A stretch of DNA of 64,000 nucleotides from Gammaproteobacteria bacterium (GTDB lineage: Bacteria > Pseudomonadota > Gammaproteobacteria > Pseudomonadales > Azotimanducaceae): the NCBI GenBank assembly GCA_004357385.1, contig SMWF01000061.1:1-64000 (forward strand), written 5' to 3'. A model generated the notes under the pieces. It was not told the origin of the DNA, did not search any database, and saw nothing but the letters and a program-made list of their open reading frames with translations. Shown here piece by piece: positions 11,412 to 21,827 of the stretch; position 1 is the first letter of the stretch, and each line of letters begins with the position of its first letter. A program made the translations under genes and the position numbers.

Positions 11412-13346
11412 ATGGCCGAACCCGAGACGCAGGCGGAGACTTTCGGTTTCCAGACAGAAGCACGTCAGCTGCTTCAGCTGATGATTCACTCGCTGTATTC
11501 AAACCGTGAGATATTTCTTCGTGAGTTGATTTCCAACGCCTCCGATGCGGTGGACAAGCTTCGATTCGAGGCACTCGAAAAACCCGAACTGCTGGCGCAC
11601 GATCCGGATTTTCGCGTGCGGATCAGCTTCGATGCCGAGGCGGGAACGTTGACCGTGTCGGACAACGGCATTGGCATGAGTCGTGACGAGGTCATCGATC
11701 AGTTAGGTACGATCGCGCGGTCCGGAACGGCCGAGTTCCTGGCCAGCCTGTCCGGTGACCAGCGGAAGGACGCGGTGCTGATTGGCCAGTTCGGTGTGGG
11801 CTTTTACAGCTCGTTCATCGTGGCCGATACGGTCAGCGTGATCACCCGGCGCGCGGATCTGGGTGAGGATGAAGCAGTTTGCTGGCGCTCTGCCGGCGAG
11901 GCGGACTTCAGCGTCGAACCCGCGACGCGCTCCGAACGTGGGACCGAGGTCGTGTTGCACCTGCGTAAGGATGCCGAGGAGTTTGCAGACGATTTCCGGT
12001 TGCGCAGCATTGTTCGGAAGTACTCGGATCACATTGGGGTGCCGGTGGAGATGCTGGAGGCAACCCACGGCCTCCAGGACAAAGGAGACAAAGGAGATAA
12101 AGGAGATGAAGGGGAGGATGATGCCGAGCCCAAGTGGCAGAGCGTCAATGCGGCGAAGGCGATGTGGACGCGTTCGCGCAGCGATATCAGCGATGAGGAG
12201 TACAACACCTTCTACAAACATGTGTCGCACGATTTCGAGGATCCCCTGACCTGGAGTCACAACCGGGTCGAGGGCAAGCTCGAGTACACCAGCTTGGTCT
12301 ACCTGCCGAAGCATGCCCCCTTTGATTTGTGGAATCGGGATGCGCCGCGCGGGCTGAAGCTCTACGTGCAGCGGGTGTTCATCCTGGACGACGCAGAGCA
12401 GTTTCTGCCGATGTATCTGCGCTTCGTGAAAGGCGTGGTCGATTCGAACGACCTGCCGCTGAACGTGTCACGCGAACTCCTGCAGCAGGACGAACGCGTC
12501 ACCTCCATCCGCAACGCCCTGACCAAAAGGGTACTGGACCTGCTGGCCAAGATGGCCAAGTCCGATCCGGAGGACTATCAGACGTTTTGGGAAAACTTTG
12601 GTGAAGTCCTGAAGGAAGGTCCTGCGGAGGACTTCAGCAATCGGGAGCGGGTGGCGAAGTTGCTGCGCTTTGCATCCAGCCATACTGACGAGGAGCTTCA
12701 GAACGTATCCCTGGAGGATTACGTGTCGCGCATGATCGAGGGTCAGGACAAGATCTACTACATCTGCGCGGATAACTTCGCGACCGCGAAGAACTCCCCG
12801 CAGCTGGAAGCCTTTCGTAAGCGCGGCATCGAAGTACTGCTGGCCTACGATAGGATCGACGACTGGCTGTTTTCCGGATTGAACGAGTTCGACGGCAAGC
12901 CCCTCCAGGATGTTGCGCGAGGCGAATTGAACCTCCCGGGTGAGGCGCCGGATGCGGCCGCGAATGCGTCCGAAGACGATGCCCTGGCCGCGCGCATCAA
13001 GGAGGTTCTCGGTGATCAGGTCGAAGGCGTTCGCAGCTCCAGTCGGCTGACCGAGTCGGCCGCGTGCCTGGTGCTGGGCGAACACGATATGGGCGCGCAG
13101 ATGCGCCGGCTCATGGAGGCGGCGGGACAAACGCTGCCGGACAGCAAATCGACGTTGGAGATCAACCTGGGTCATCCCTTGCTGCAGCGATTGGATGGCG
13201 AGGCCGACGAACAGCGCTTCGCTGAAATTGCCCAATTGTTGCTCGATCAGGCGCTGCTGGCGGACGGCGGGCAACTGCAGGACCCGGCCGCGTACGTCAC
13301 GCGCGTCAACGCGTTGCTGATCGAGCTGCTCGGCAAACCGGACTGA
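11412..13346 (+). CDS. htpG: Chaperone protein HtpG (Hsp90)
   Basis: This is a dimeric ATP-dependent chaperone in the cytosol. The 644 residues give the GHKL ATPase domain first ([32 protein letters not shown]), then the middle domain and a C-terminal dimerisation domain. It is about 20 residues longer than E. coli HtpG, largely from a charged linker near residues 220-240 that carries a short DNA repeat (separate entry). ATG 11412 follows an AGGA about 6 bp upstream. A clear sigma32 promoter was not found. Confidence 0.97.
   Translation: MAEPETQAETFGFQTEARQLLQLMIHSLYSNREIFLRELISNASDAVDKLRFEALEKPELLAHDPDFRVRISFDAEAGTLTVSDNGIGMSRDEVIDQLGTIARSGTAEFLASLSGDQRKDAVLIGQFGVGFYSSFIVADTVSVITRRADLGEDEAVCWRSAGEADFSVEPATRSERGTEVVLHLRKDAEEFADDFRLRSIVRKYSDHIGVPVEMLEATHGLQDKGDKGDKGDEGEDDAEPKWQSVNAAKAMWTRSRSDISDEEYNTFYKHVSHDFEDPLTWSHNRVEGKLEYTSLVYLPKHAPFDLWNRDAPRGLKLYVQRVFILDDAEQFLPMYLRFVKGVVDSNDLPLNVSRELLQQDERVTSIRNALTKRVLDLLAKMAKSDPEDYQTFWENFGEVLKEGPAEDFSNRERVAKLLRFASSHTDEELQNVSLEDYVSRMIEGQDKIYYICADNFATAKNSPQLEAFRKRGIEVLLAYDRIDDWLFSGLNEFDGKPLQDVARGELNLPGEAPDAAANASEDDALAARIKEVLGDQVEGVRSSSRLTESAACLVLGEHDMGAQMRRLMEAAGQTLPDSKSTLEINLGHPLLQRLDGEADEQRFAEIAQLLLDQALLADGGQLQDPAAYVTRVNALLIELLGKPD
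12078..12113 (+). repeat. 9-bp coding repeat in the HtpG linker
   Basis: Four in-frame 9-bp units (GACAAAGGA, GACAAAGGA, GATAAAGGA, GATGAAGGG) encode [12 protein letters not shown] within the charged linker between the ATPase and middle domains. Such a run can gain or lose units by slippage without breaking the frame. Each unit also contains an AAGGA or similar ribosome-site-like core. Confidence 0.85.
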
Positions 13347-13369
13347 GGTTGCTGCCTGGCTCTGGTTTG

Positions 13370-14302
13370 ATGCAATCGCACACCCTCACACATCTGATCG
13401 CTGCAAGCGTGGCTGGGTTCGTCCTGCTCAGCGGCAGCCCGGAATCCACGGCAGGTGACGCCGGTGGACTTGCGGCGTACGCGGGTGCGCGCCTGGTCTT
13501 CAGTGATGTGGATCAGGAAGTCACCCACTACGATTTCGTGCTCGGCGCCGTAGAGCGGAGCGGCGGCGCGATGCGCGCGAAACGCTCGGTGCGTCTCGCG
13601 GGCCACGTCGACCGGCTGACCTTCGAGATTCCCGATGGGATCAGTCCGGACGAGGTTGTCGAGCACTACCGCGAGCAGCTTGCCCAACAGGATTATCGGG
13701 TACTGTTCGAATGCCGCGCGCGCGATTGCGGAAAGAGCACCGTGTGGGCGAACAGCGTGTTCCGCCGCGCTACGTTGTACGGGCCCGATAGTAATCAGCG
13801 TTACCTGGCTGCGCGACGGCAGATCGGCCCAGACGACGAACGACTGGTGGCCATCTACGTGACCGAGCGTGGTAACCATAAGGTCTATGCGCACGTCGAG
13901 ATCGTCTCTCCAAGCGCATCCTCCGGGCTCGAGGGGCCATCGGACATCGTTGCGGTGCTCGCGCGCGATGGCTATGTCGTGCTCGATGCCGTGCGCCCCG
14001 ATATGAAGGGTCGGTTCGGCCTCGCTGCGCGCGCGGCGCTGCTGGAGATCGGTCAGCAGCTCGCCGCCCTGCCGCGCAGCGAGCCCTACGTGGTGGTATG
14101 CCACCTGTATGGGTCGGGCACCCCCGAATCAGCACTGCGCTCCAGCGAGCGCTGCGCCGAGCAGGCCCGTGCAGCCCTCGACCCGGACGGCATCTTGGGG
14201 CTGAAGACGTTCGGCGCGGGTCCCTATTCGCCCCGGCGTTCGCCCCGGAGTTCCCCCCGGGGCGCCCAGCGGAATGCGCGGGTAGAATTGGTCGCGCCGT
14301 GA
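13370..14302 (+). CDS. Secreted DUF4892 protein with OmpA-like C-terminus
   Basis: The function is unknown. From ATG 13370 the 310 residues start with a signal peptide (hydrophobic HLIAASVAGFVLLSG, likely cleavage soon after) and the DUF4892 pattern: YAGARLVFSDVDQEV, HYDFVLGAVER, FEIPDGISPDEVVEHYREQL, CRARDCGKSTVWAN and YVTERGNHKVYAHVEI. A C-terminal OmpA-like segment (GYVVLDAV to NARVELV) suggests peptidoglycan contact, so a periplasmic or outer-membrane site is likely. A Pro/Ser/Arg-rich stretch interrupts the OmpA part. Its stop overlaps the prmB GTG by 4 bp. Confidence 0.75.
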   Translation: MQSHTLTHLIAASVAGFVLLSGSPESTAGDAGGLAAYAGARLVFSDVDQEVTHYDFVLGAVERSGGAMRAKRSVRLAGHVDRLTFEIPDGISPDEVVEHYREQLAQQDYRVLFECRARDCGKSTVWANSVFRRATLYGPDSNQRYLAARRQIGPDDERLVAIYVTERGNHKVYAHVEIVSPSASSGLEGPSDIVAVLARDGYVVLDAVRPDMKGRFGLAARAALLEIGQQLAALPRSEPYVVVCHLYGSGTPESALRSSERCAEQARAALDPDGILGLKTFGAGPYSPRRSPRSSPRGAQRNARVELVAP

Positions 14303-15183
14303 CCGGCACCGAAGGTCTGGTGACGGTTGCAGATCACCTGCGTTGGATCGCGACGCGCTTTGCAGCGGAAGATCTTTACTACGGACACGGCACCGACAAT
14401 GCCTGGGACGAGTCATTGGCTCTGGTATGCGGGTACCTGGGGCTGCCCTGCGACAAGCTCGAGTACGTGCTCGGCAGTCGCCTGCTGGAAGCGGAACGCG
14501 ACGCGCTGTGTCGGCTCACCGAGCAACGCATCGAGCAGCGCGTTCCGGTTCCCTATCTGGTCGGTGAGGCGTGGTTTGCCGGACATCGGTTCAGCATCGC
14601 CCCTGGGGTTTTGATTCCACGCTCGCCGGTCGCAGAACTGATTCGCGATGAATTCGCGCCCTGGTTGACGCGGCCGCCCGGGCGAATTCTCGATCTGTGT
14701 TCGGGCAACGGCTGCATCGGCATCGCCTGTGCCCGCCAGTTTGGCGACGCCCTGGTGACACTCGCCGAGTTGGACCCGGCCGCGTTACAGCTGGCCAGGG
14801 AGAATGTTCGGCTGCACGGGCTGGACGATCGGGTCCGCGTGGTCGAATCCGACCTGTTCGCGGCGATCGACGATACCCCTTTTGATCTCATCGTGGCCAA
14901 CCCGCCCTACGTCAACGCCGAGGATTTCGCGTCCATGCCGGCGGAGTACCGTCACGAACCTGCGGCCGCCCTGTCCGGAGGTCCCGATGGGCTGGATCTG
15001 GTGCGCAGGATTCTGGCCGCGGCCGGCACGCGTCTCGCGCCGGATGGGCTACTGGTGGTGGAGGTTGGAAATTCCAGCGCGGCGTTGTTGCAGGCGTTTC
15101 CAAACCTGCCATTTGCCTGGCCCGACTTCGAATGCGGTGGTCACGGCGTATTCGTCGTCGATCGCCAAGGATTGATGCGATAG
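14299..15183 (+). CDS. prmB: Ribosomal protein uL3 glutamine methyltransferase (PrmB)
   Basis: It methylates a glutamine side chain of ribosomal protein uL3 using S-adenosylmethionine. The 294 residues hold RFAAEDLYYGHGTDNAWDE, the linker IPRSPVAELI, a Rossmann SAM motif (ILDLCSGNGCIGIACA) and the catalytic NPPYV of glutamine N5-methyltransferases. The helper segment EYRHEPAAALSGGPDGL is PrmB-like rather than PrmC-like. GTG 14299 overlaps the previous stop (GTGA); longer in-frame starts upstream lie inside the preceding gene. The neighbour aroC is a common prmB partner. Confidence 0.92.
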   Translation: MTGTEGLVTVADHLRWIATRFAAEDLYYGHGTDNAWDESLALVCGYLGLPCDKLEYVLGSRLLEAERDALCRLTEQRIEQRVPVPYLVGEAWFAGHRFSIAPGVLIPRSPVAELIRDEFAPWLTRPPGRILDLCSGNGCIGIACARQFGDALVTLAELDPAALQLARENVRLHGLDDRVRVVESDLFAAIDDTPFDLIVANPPYVNAEDFASMPAEYRHEPAAALSGGPDGLDLVRRILAAAGTRLAPDGLLVVEVGNSSAALLQAFPNLPFAWPDFECGGHGVFVVDRQGLMR

Positions 15184-15232
15184 CCTCAGCTCCCGAGGGT
15201 CTGGAGGCCGGCTTGTAACCAATGGGCTGAGG

Positions 15233-15238
15233 TATACT
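15233..15238 (+). promoter_or_regulatory. Possible -10 element for aroC
   Basis: TATACT at 15233-15238 in the prmB-aroC spacer matches five of six consensus -10 positions and lies about 40 bp before aroC. No good -35 hexamer is seen at 16-18 bp spacing, so the call is tentative. Confidence 0.35.
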
Positions 15239-15276
15239 GCGCGGCGTCTTCGACATGACCCCTCCCGGGCACGGGT

Positions 15277-16353
15277 ATGAGCGGCAACACCTTCGGCAGA
15301 GCGTTCAGCGTCACGACCTTTGGCGAGAGCCATGGGGCAGCGCTGGGCGCGACGGTGGATGGCTGCCCACCGGGGCTCGAACTGTCAGCGGAGGATCTGC
15401 AGCGCGATCTGGATCGGCGCCGCCCAGGACAATCGAAGTATACCAGCCAGCGCAAAGAGGCTGACCGGGTCCAGATTCTCTCGGGCGTGTTCGAAGGACG
15501 CACCACCGGCACGCCGATCGGACTGCTCATTGAGAACACCGATCAGCGAACCAGGGACTATTCGAAGATCAAGGATGTATATCGTCCATCCCATGCAGAT
15601 TTCAGCTACCAGCAGAAGTACGGCATCCGGGATTACCGTGGTGGCGGCCGGGCGTCGGCTCGGGAGACCGCCATGCGGGTCGCGGCGGCGGGAATCGCGA
15701 AGAAGTACCTCGGCGAGCGCTGTGGCGTGCAGATTCGCGGGTTCCTCTCGCAGATCGGTGATATCAGACCGGCGGCTCACGATTGGTCAGAGGTTGAAAA
15801 CAATCCCTTTTTCTGCCCGGACCCGGGCAAGGTGGAGGCGATCGCGGCGCTGATCGACGGGCTGCGTCGGGATGGCGATTCCATCGGAGCGCGGATCACC
15901 GTCGTTGCGGAAGGTGTGCCCGCGGGCCTCGGTGAACCGGTGTTCGACAAGCTGGATGCAGAGCTGGCCGGGGCTCTGATGAGCATCAATGCGGTCAAGG
16001 GGGTCGAAATTGGCGCGGGCTTCGACGTCATCACGCAGCGTGGCACCGAGCATCGCGACGAACTGAGCAGCGAGGGGTTTCTCAGCAATAATTCCGGCGG
16101 CGTGTTGGGTGGCATTTCCTCGGGCCAGGACATCGTGGTGAGCATTGCGCTGAAGCCTACCTCCAGTCTCACCACGCCGGGCCGCAGCGTGAACGAGGCG
16201 GGCGAAGAGGTTGAAGTCGTCACCACGGGTCGTCACGACCCCTGCGTGGGCATCCGCGCCACCCCCATCGCCGAAGCGATGGTTGCACTGGTGCTGATGG
16301 ACCACTTGTTGCGGCAGCGCGCTCAGAACCCGGATTGGCTCGCCAATTCCTGA
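15277..16353 (+). CDS. aroC: Chorismate synthase
   Basis: This FMN-dependent enzyme makes chorismate from EPSP, the last shared aromatic pathway step. The 358 residues show TTFGESHG near the N-terminus, [14 protein letters not shown], and the long conserved [18 protein letters not shown] segment; the length is typical. The 3' end overlaps the convergent LysR gene by 31 bp. Confidence 0.97.
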   Translation: MSGNTFGRAFSVTTFGESHGAALGATVDGCPPGLELSAEDLQRDLDRRRPGQSKYTSQRKEADRVQILSGVFEGRTTGTPIGLLIENTDQRTRDYSKIKDVYRPSHADFSYQQKYGIRDYRGGGRASARETAMRVAAAGIAKKYLGERCGVQIRGFLSQIGDIRPAAHDWSEVENNPFFCPDPGKVEAIAALIDGLRRDGDSIGARITVVAEGVPAGLGEPVFDKLDAELAGALMSINAVKGVEIGAGFDVITQRGTEHRDELSSEGFLSNNSGGVLGGISSGQDIVVSIALKPTSSLTTPGRSVNEAGEEVEVVTTGRHDPCVGIRATPIAEAMVALVLMDHLLRQRAQNPDWLANS

Positions 16354-17228
16354 TTGGCGAATTCGTCGAGCACCTCCAGAAAAGCACCCGCGGCATTGGA
16401 CAGCGTTCGTTCCGGGTTGATGACGGCGCCGAGCATGCGCTCGATGGGCTCGGTCGCGACCTCCAGTTCCACGAGTGGCGGTGTCACCATGGTTCGCGGC
16501 AGCACGCTCCAGCCGAGACCTATGCCGACCAGCATGCCGATGGTTTCGAGGTAATTGGTGGACATGGACGAATTGAGGGGCACCTCGGCGGTCGCGAATC
16601 GCTGGGCGACGATGCGTCCGGTGTAGGTTCCCATGCCCGGCAGTATCACCGGCGCTTCGGCGAGTTCCGTCAACGTCAGGGGAGCGTCCCGGGGCTGGGC
16701 GAGCGCATGGTCGGCGCTGGCGATGAATACCAGTACGTCAGTCCACAGGGGACGGTAGGCGAGTTCGGCGGGCCCTTCCGGATCGAGCGTCACCACGGCA
16801 AGTTCAGTCTCGGCGTTGCGTAGCAGCGTGTGCGCGGCTTCGGAATCCACGAATTCGATGTCCAGCTGAACGGCGGGGTGCGTTTTCGAGAAACGCTGCA
16901 GTACCGGGGCCAGGCGATGTAGCCCGATGTGGTGGCTGGTTGCGACGCACAACTGCCCATCCACGCGCCGGTCGAGATTCTTCAGCAACCGTTCGGTGTC
17001 ATCGAGTTGGGCGAGCAATTCGCGTGCCCGCGGTTCCAGCATCTTGCCCGCGTCGGTAAGAAATATCCGGCGTCCCACGCGATCGAACAGGCGGGTGGCC
17101 AGCGAAGTCTCCAGGCGCTGGATGCGTTTGCTGACGGCGGGCTGCGTGAGATGCAACTGTTTGGCGGCCCGGGAGAACGAGCCGGCGTCGGCCACGGCGA
17201 GAAATGCCTTCAGTCCGTGCCATTCCAT
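16323..17228 (-). CDS. LysR-type transcriptional regulator next to leuCDB
   Basis: A 301-residue LysR-family regulator: N-terminal winged helix ([21 protein letters not shown], then [11 protein letters not shown] at 31-41) and a C-terminal effector domain. It is transcribed away from leuC across a 107-bp spacer containing an inverted repeat with LysR geometry. Genes in this position in Pseudomonas-like genomes are thought to control leucine synthesis or a linked function; the effector cannot be read from sequence. It overlaps the aroC 3' end. Confidence 0.88.
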   Translation of the reverse strand: MEWHGLKAFLAVADAGSFSRAAKQLHLTQPAVSKRIQRLETSLATRLFDRVGRRIFLTDAGKMLEPRARELLAQLDDTERLLKNLDRRVDGQLCVATSHHIGLHRLAPVLQRFSKTHPAVQLDIEFVDSEAAHTLLRNAETELAVVTLDPEGPAELAYRPLWTDVLVFIASADHALAQPRDAPLTLTELAEAPVILPGMGTYTGRIVAQRFATAEVPLNSSMSTNYLETIGMLVGIGLGWSVLPRTMVTPPLVELEVATEPIERMLGAVINPERTLSNAAGAFLEVLDEFANQELASQSGF

Positions 17229-17259
17229 GGTGCTACCCGGAGTCTTTCATTCCTAAAGC

Positions 17260-17295
17260 TTATCGAATAGATAAATATAATGAATTTGTGTTATC
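17260..17295. promoter_or_regulatory. Divergent lysR/leuC operator-promoter region
   Basis: TTATC-GAATA-GATAA at 17260-17274 is a perfect dyad satisfying the LysR T-N11-A rule. A consensus -10 hexamer TATAAT lies at 17276-17281 toward leuC, and a second TTATC half-site begins at 17291, about three helical turns from the first. The region is strikingly AT-rich against its surroundings. Binding of the adjacent regulator is inferred. Confidence 0.6.
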
Positions 17296-17335
17296 TAAAT
17301 GCGAAGCATACCATTGCGATCACAGCAATTCCCGG

Positions 17336-18766
17336 ATGCCGCCCGTGGCTGCTCAGACGCTTTACGACAAGATCTGGAACATGCATCTGGTGACCGAACG
17401 AGTCGATGGCACGGGGCTCCTCTACATCGATCGCCACCTGTTGCACGAAGTCACCTCGCCCCAGGCGTTCGAAGGCTTGAAACTGGCTGGGCGGACCCCC
17501 TGGCGCGTCGACTCCAATCTGGCCACCCCGGATCACAACGTGCCAACGGTGCCGGAAGAACGTGTGCTGGGGATCGCCGGCATCGAGGATGAGGTGGCGC
17601 GAATTCAGGTCCAGACGCTGGATGACAACTGTGCGGAGTTCGGTATTCAGCAGTTCGACATTCGCGACCAGCGCCAGGGGATCGTGCACGTCGTCGGCCC
17701 GGAACAGGGTGCCACCTTGCCCGGAATGACCATCGTGTGCGGCGATTCGCATACCTCGACCCATGGCGCCTTTGCGGCGCTGGCCCAGGGCATTGGCACC
17801 TCTGAAGTTGAACATGTGCTGGCAACCCAGTGTCTGGTGCAACGCAAGGCGGCGAACATGCGCATCGTGGCTGATGGGGTGTTGGCTGAAGGGGTGTTCG
17901 CCAAGGATCTCGTGCTGACCATCATCGGTCAGACGGGTACGGCCGGCGGGGCGGGCTTCACCTTCGAGTACGTCGGTGAGGCGGTGCGCGTGCTGTCCAT
18001 GGAAGGGCGCATGACACTCTGCAATATGTCGATCGAGGCCGGCGCCCGGGCCGGACTGGTCGCAGTGGATGAAACGACTCTCAACTACCTGAAAAATCTA
18101 CCGTTTTCTCCACAGGGCGATGACTGGGAAGCAGCCGCCGAGGCCTGGCGCGGACTGGTCTCCGATCCGAACGCTGTATTCGATGCGGAAATGCGGTTGG
18201 ACGCAGCAGCGGTCGAGCCGCAGGTCACCTGGGGCACCACGCCGGGCTTGGTCACTGGAATTTCCGGGGAAGTCCCGGATCCCGACAGTTTCGCCGACGA
18301 AGCAACCCGTGAAACGGCGCGCCGGGCCCTCGCCTACATGGGCTTGGAACCGGGCACGGCCATGGTGGACGTGCCCATCGACCGGGCATTCATCGGCTCG
18401 TGCACCAACGCGCGCATCGAAGATCTGCGGGTGGCCGCCGCTGTGGTCCGTGGCCGTCAGGTGGCCAGCACGGTTACCCAGGCGCTGGTGGTGCCGGGTT
18501 CGGGTCTGGTCAAGGCCCAGGCGGAGGCGGAAGGTCTCGCGCAGACTTTTGTGGATGCGGGGTTCGAATGGCGTGCGGCCGGCTGCTCTATGTGTCTGGC
18601 GATGAATGCCGATCGCCTGGAGGCCGGCGAACGCTGCGCGTCGACATCGAATCGCAATTTCGAAGGTCGTCAGGGCCATGGCGGAAGGACCCATCTGGTC
18701 AGCCCGGCGATGGCCGCGGCAGCGGCGATTGCGGGCCACTTTGTCGATGTTCGCGAACTGTTGTGA
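17336..18766 (+). CDS. leuC: 3-isopropylmalate dehydratase large subunit (LeuC)
   Basis: With LeuD it isomerises 2- and 3-isopropylmalate in leucine synthesis. The 476 residues belong to the aconitase family: [18 protein letters not shown] at the start, [12 protein letters not shown], and the [4Fe-4S] ligands in [11 protein letters not shown] and [11 protein letters not shown] 17336 is chosen. GTG 17345 would give MAAQTLYDK, closer to other family starts, and is a fair alternative; neither has a strong ribosome site. leuD follows after 10 bp. Confidence 0.95.
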   Translation: MPPVAAQTLYDKIWNMHLVTERVDGTGLLYIDRHLLHEVTSPQAFEGLKLAGRTPWRVDSNLATPDHNVPTVPEERVLGIAGIEDEVARIQVQTLDDNCAEFGIQQFDIRDQRQGIVHVVGPEQGATLPGMTIVCGDSHTSTHGAFAALAQGIGTSEVEHVLATQCLVQRKAANMRIVADGVLAEGVFAKDLVLTIIGQTGTAGGAGFTFEYVGEAVRVLSMEGRMTLCNMSIEAGARAGLVAVDETTLNYLKNLPFSPQGDDWEAAAEAWRGLVSDPNAVFDAEMRLDAAAVEPQVTWGTTPGLVTGISGEVPDPDSFADEATRETARRALAYMGLEPGTAMVDVPIDRAFIGSCTNARIEDLRVAAAVVRGRQVASTVTQALVVPGSGLVKAQAEAEGLAQTFVDAGFEWRAAGCSMCLAMNADRLEAGERCASTSNRNFEGRQGHGGRTHLVSPAMAAAAAIAGHFVDVRELL

Positions 18767-18776
18767 GGATTACCCG

Positions 18777-19418
18777 ATGAAACCCTTCACGACCCTGGTA
18801 GGAACAGTGGTGCCGCTCAATCTGGCGAATGTGGACACCGATCAGATCATTCCCAAGCAGTTCCTCAAATCGATCCGGCGCACCGGCTTTGGTGACAACC
18901 TGTTTGATGCCTGGCGCTTTCTGGACGAAGGGGACTTCCACAAGACGCCCAACGAACGTGAACTCAATCACGAATTCGTTTTAAATCACGCGCGTTACAA
19001 CGGCGCAGCGATTCTCCTGGCGGGTGAGAACTTCGGTTGCGGATCGAGCCGCGAGCACGCGGTATGGGCGTTGGAGGAGTATGGTATTCGCTGTGTGATC
19101 GCGCCCAGCTTTGCGGACATTTTCTTCAATAATTGCTTTAAGAATGGTGTGTTACCTATTGTTTTAGATAACGTTTCCATTAGAAAACTCTTCGAAGAAG
19201 TTGAGCAGCGAGAGGGTTATTCGTTGACGGTCGATCTGCCGGCCCAGCAGATTCTCAAACCGGACGGCGTGACCCTTGCGTTTGACATCGGCGCCCACGC
19301 TAAGCACGCGCTGATCAACGGGCTGGACGATATTACGTTGACGCTGGAGGATGCTGCGGCGATACGGGCCTTTGAGGCCGCGCATCGCGCAAACCACCCC
19401 TGGTACTTCCCCCAATGA
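18777..19418 (+). CDS. leuD: 3-isopropylmalate dehydratase small subunit (LeuD)
   Basis: The small subunit of isopropylmalate isomerase, 213 residues. It carries [16 protein letters not shown] near the N-terminus and [17 protein letters not shown], the conserved swivelling-domain active-site segment. GAGGAT about 8 bp before ATG 18777 is a good ribosome site. Codons around 19120-19200 are much more AT-rich than the rest. The stop overlaps leuB as ATGA. Confidence 0.96.
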   Translation: MKPFTTLVGTVVPLNLANVDTDQIIPKQFLKSIRRTGFGDNLFDAWRFLDEGDFHKTPNERELNHEFVLNHARYNGAAILLAGENFGCGSSREHAVWALEEYGIRCVIAPSFADIFFNNCFKNGVLPIVLDNVSIRKLFEEVEQREGYSLTVDLPAQQILKPDGVTLAFDIGAHAKHALINGLDDITLTLEDAAAIRAFEAAHRANHPWYFPQ

Positions 19419-20554
19419 GCAGCCACCGTGAGGTTTTGATCCTGCCCGGTGACGGGATCGGCCCGGAGGTCGTGTCCCAGGCGGTGCGGTTGCTGCGCGA
19501 CGCCGCGCAAGCCTGCGATATGGAGTTGGATATCCGCCAGGAGGCGGTTGGCGGCGCAGCCATCGAGGCCGATGGCCAGCCCCTACCGGAAGCCACGCTC
19601 GCGGCCGCGCGAGGCGCCGATGCGGTACTGCTGGGGGCGGTGGGTGGTCCGCGCTGGGAAGGACTGCCGATGCACGAACGGCCCGAGCGCGGCCTGCTGG
19701 GGTTACGCTCCGGTCTGGACCTGTTCGCCAACCTGCGTCCCGCCATTCTGTTTGCGCCGCTGGCCGATGCATCGTCCCTGAAGGCGGAACTGGTGGCGAA
19801 CCTCGACATTCTGATCGTGCGGGAACTGACCGGCGGTATCTACTTCGGCGAGCCGCGCGGCATCGAGCAGACCCCGACGGGGCGTCGCGGTGTGAACTCG
19901 TACGTGTACACCGAGCATGAAATCGAACGGATCGCGCGCATCGGCTTCGACATGGCGCGAAAAAGAAGCGGGCGCTTGTGTTCGGTCGACAAAGCCAACG
20001 TGCTGGAGGTCACACAACTGTGGCGCGACGTCATCGGAGAGGTGGCTGCAGACTACGCCGATGTCGAGTTGTCGCACATGTACGTAGACAACGCGGGCAT
20101 GCAGCTGGTGCGGGCCCCCAAGCAGTTCGATGTCATCGTCACCGGCAATATGTTTGGTGACATCCTGTCCGACGTCGCCGCAATGCTCACGGGCTCGGTG
20201 GGCATGCTGCCATCGGCGTCGCTGGCCGCGGACGGCCGCGGTTTGTATGAGCCCGTGCACGGCTCGGCGCCGGACATCGCCGGTCAGAATGTGGCCAATC
20301 CCCTGGCGACGATGTTGTCGGTGGGCATGATGTTCCGGTACAGCTTTGCCGAACGTGAGATCGCCGATCGGATCGACGCAGCCGTGTTATCGGTGCTGGA
20401 GTCCGGATTGCGCACCGCGGACATTATTTCGGGGGTTGCGGATCGTCAGACCCTGGTCGGAACCGATGCCATGGCGGATGCGGTGCTCAGCGCCTTTGCC
20501 GAGGAGGCCGTGGAGGCCGAGGAGGCTCAGGTGGCCCAGGAGCGAGACCGATGA
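19415..20554 (+). CDS. leuB: 3-isopropylmalate dehydrogenase
   Basis: It oxidises and decarboxylates 3-isopropylmalate with NAD+ to give the leucine precursor. The 379 residues show [25 protein letters not shown], the [15 protein letters not shown] stretch and NMFGDILSD with [11 protein letters not shown]. The last 20 residues are an Ala/Glu-rich tail beyond the usual end. Both ends overlap neighbours by 4 bp, so leuC-leuD-leuB-asd is one unit. Confidence 0.97.
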   Translation: MSSHREVLILPGDGIGPEVVSQAVRLLRDAAQACDMELDIRQEAVGGAAIEADGQPLPEATLAAARGADAVLLGAVGGPRWEGLPMHERPERGLLGLRSGLDLFANLRPAILFAPLADASSLKAELVANLDILIVRELTGGIYFGEPRGIEQTPTGRRGVNSYVYTEHEIERIARIGFDMARKRSGRLCSVDKANVLEVTQLWRDVIGEVAADYADVELSHMYVDNAGMQLVRAPKQFDVIVTGNMFGDILSDVAAMLTGSVGMLPSASLAADGRGLYEPVHGSAPDIAGQNVANPLATMLSVGMMFRYSFAEREIADRIDAAVLSVLESGLRTADIISGVADRQTLVGTDAMADAVLSAFAEEAVEAEEAQVAQERDR

Positions 20555-21564
20555 GTGTCAATGTGGCCATCGCCGGCGCTACCGGCGCGGTGGGTGAGGC
20601 CTTGATCGAAATCCTCGAGCAGCGCGACTTTCCGGTTGCAGAGCTCCACCTGCTGGCCAGCGAGCGTTCCGAGGGTAAGACGCTGCGCGCCCTGGGTCGC
20701 AATGTGCGGGTGCAGCGGCTCGATCAGTTCGACTTCCACGGTACCCAGATCGCGCTGTTTTCGGCGGGTCGTAAGGTGTCGGCGGAGTTTGCGCCCAAAG
20801 CGGCCGCGGCCGGTTGCGTGGTCATCGACAATACGTCACAGTTTCGTTACGACGACGACATCCCGCTGATCGTTCCTGAGGTCAACGCCGATGCCCTCAG
20901 CGGCTTCCGTGAACGACGTATCATTGCCAACCCGAACTGCTCGACTATTCAGATGCTCGTGGCGTTGAATCCCATTTATAATGCCGTGGGTATTCAACGC
21001 ATCAACGTGGCTACCTATCAGGCGGTGTCCGGGGCCGGGGCGGGCGGGATTCGTGAACTGGCTGGCCAGACGGCGGAGTTGCTCAACGGCAGGCCGATCG
21101 AACCACAGGTCATGGCCGCTCAGATCGCGTTCAACGCGATTCCGCAGATCGGCGACTTCGAAGACAACGGTTACACCCGCGAAGAGATGAAGCTGGTCTG
21201 GGAAACGCGCAAGATCTTCGCTGACGACAGCATTCAGGTGAATCCCACGTGTGTCCGAATCCCGGTGTTTTTCGGTCATTCGGAAGCAGTTCACATCGAA
21301 ACCCGCGAACCCATCACGGCGGCCACCGCGCGAAGCCTGCTCAACGATGCACCGGGCGTGACGGTGATCGACGAGCATCTCCCCGGAGGTTACCCCACGG
21401 CCGTCGGAGAGGCGGCCGGAGACGATGCGGTGTACGTCGGCCGGATACGAGAAGACATCTCGCATCCATGCGGTCTGAATCTCTGGGTTGTATCAGACAA
21501 TGTTCGTAAGGGGGCCGCGCTGAACAGTATACAAATCGCGGAACTTTTGCTAAAAGAACTGTAA
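20551..21564 (+). CDS. asd: Aspartate-semialdehyde dehydrogenase
   Basis: It reduces aspartyl phosphate to the semialdehyde at the branch to Lys, Met and Thr. The 337 residues have the N-terminal NADP motif [10 protein letters not shown], the nucleophile Cys130 in NPNCSTIQ, and [15 protein letters not shown] typical of the shorter Asd class. It overlaps leuB by ATGA. asd next to fimV and truA is a Pseudomonas-like order. Confidence 0.96.
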   Translation: MSVNVAIAGATGAVGEALIEILEQRDFPVAELHLLASERSEGKTLRALGRNVRVQRLDQFDFHGTQIALFSAGRKVSAEFAPKAAAAGCVVIDNTSQFRYDDDIPLIVPEVNADALSGFRERRIIANPNCSTIQMLVALNPIYNAVGIQRINVATYQAVSGAGAGGIRELAGQTAELLNGRPIEPQVMAAQIAFNAIPQIGDFEDNGYTREEMKLVWETRKIFADDSIQVNPTCVRIPVFFGHSEAVHIETREPITAATARSLLNDAPGVTVIDEHLPGGYPTAVGEAAGDDAVYVGRIREDISHPCGLNLWVVSDNVRKGAALNSIQIAELLLKEL

Positions 21565-21827
21565 TATTTGTTACTTACTGCACTCTTTGCAGACTGCTTC
21601 TAGTTTAGCGTGTGCCTTCGGACGGCTTGCAGTTGTGATGGTCGTTTCAGGCGCCGGGAAGCGCGATCTGGACCGATCGCAGATTGTTTGCGAATGTTGA
21701 AGACGACGTCGACAGTGGGCAGCGCCATGATGGCATACAGCGCAAATATTGCTTTGCCGACAAATCGGACCCGGCGCTTGCGCGCTACCGGTCCACGAAC
21801 GGTCCAATGAATCGAAGGGACGGATTT
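21565..21827. other. asd-fimV spacer without a recognised gene
   Basis: The largest unexplained gap in the window. It holds a short hairpin (CTGCA 21578-21582, TGCAG 21588-21592) with no T-run and no convincing promoter pair. ATG 21684 and ATG 21807 open in the fimV frame, but the sequence before 21828 lacks a signal-peptide-like start. Confidence 0.4.
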
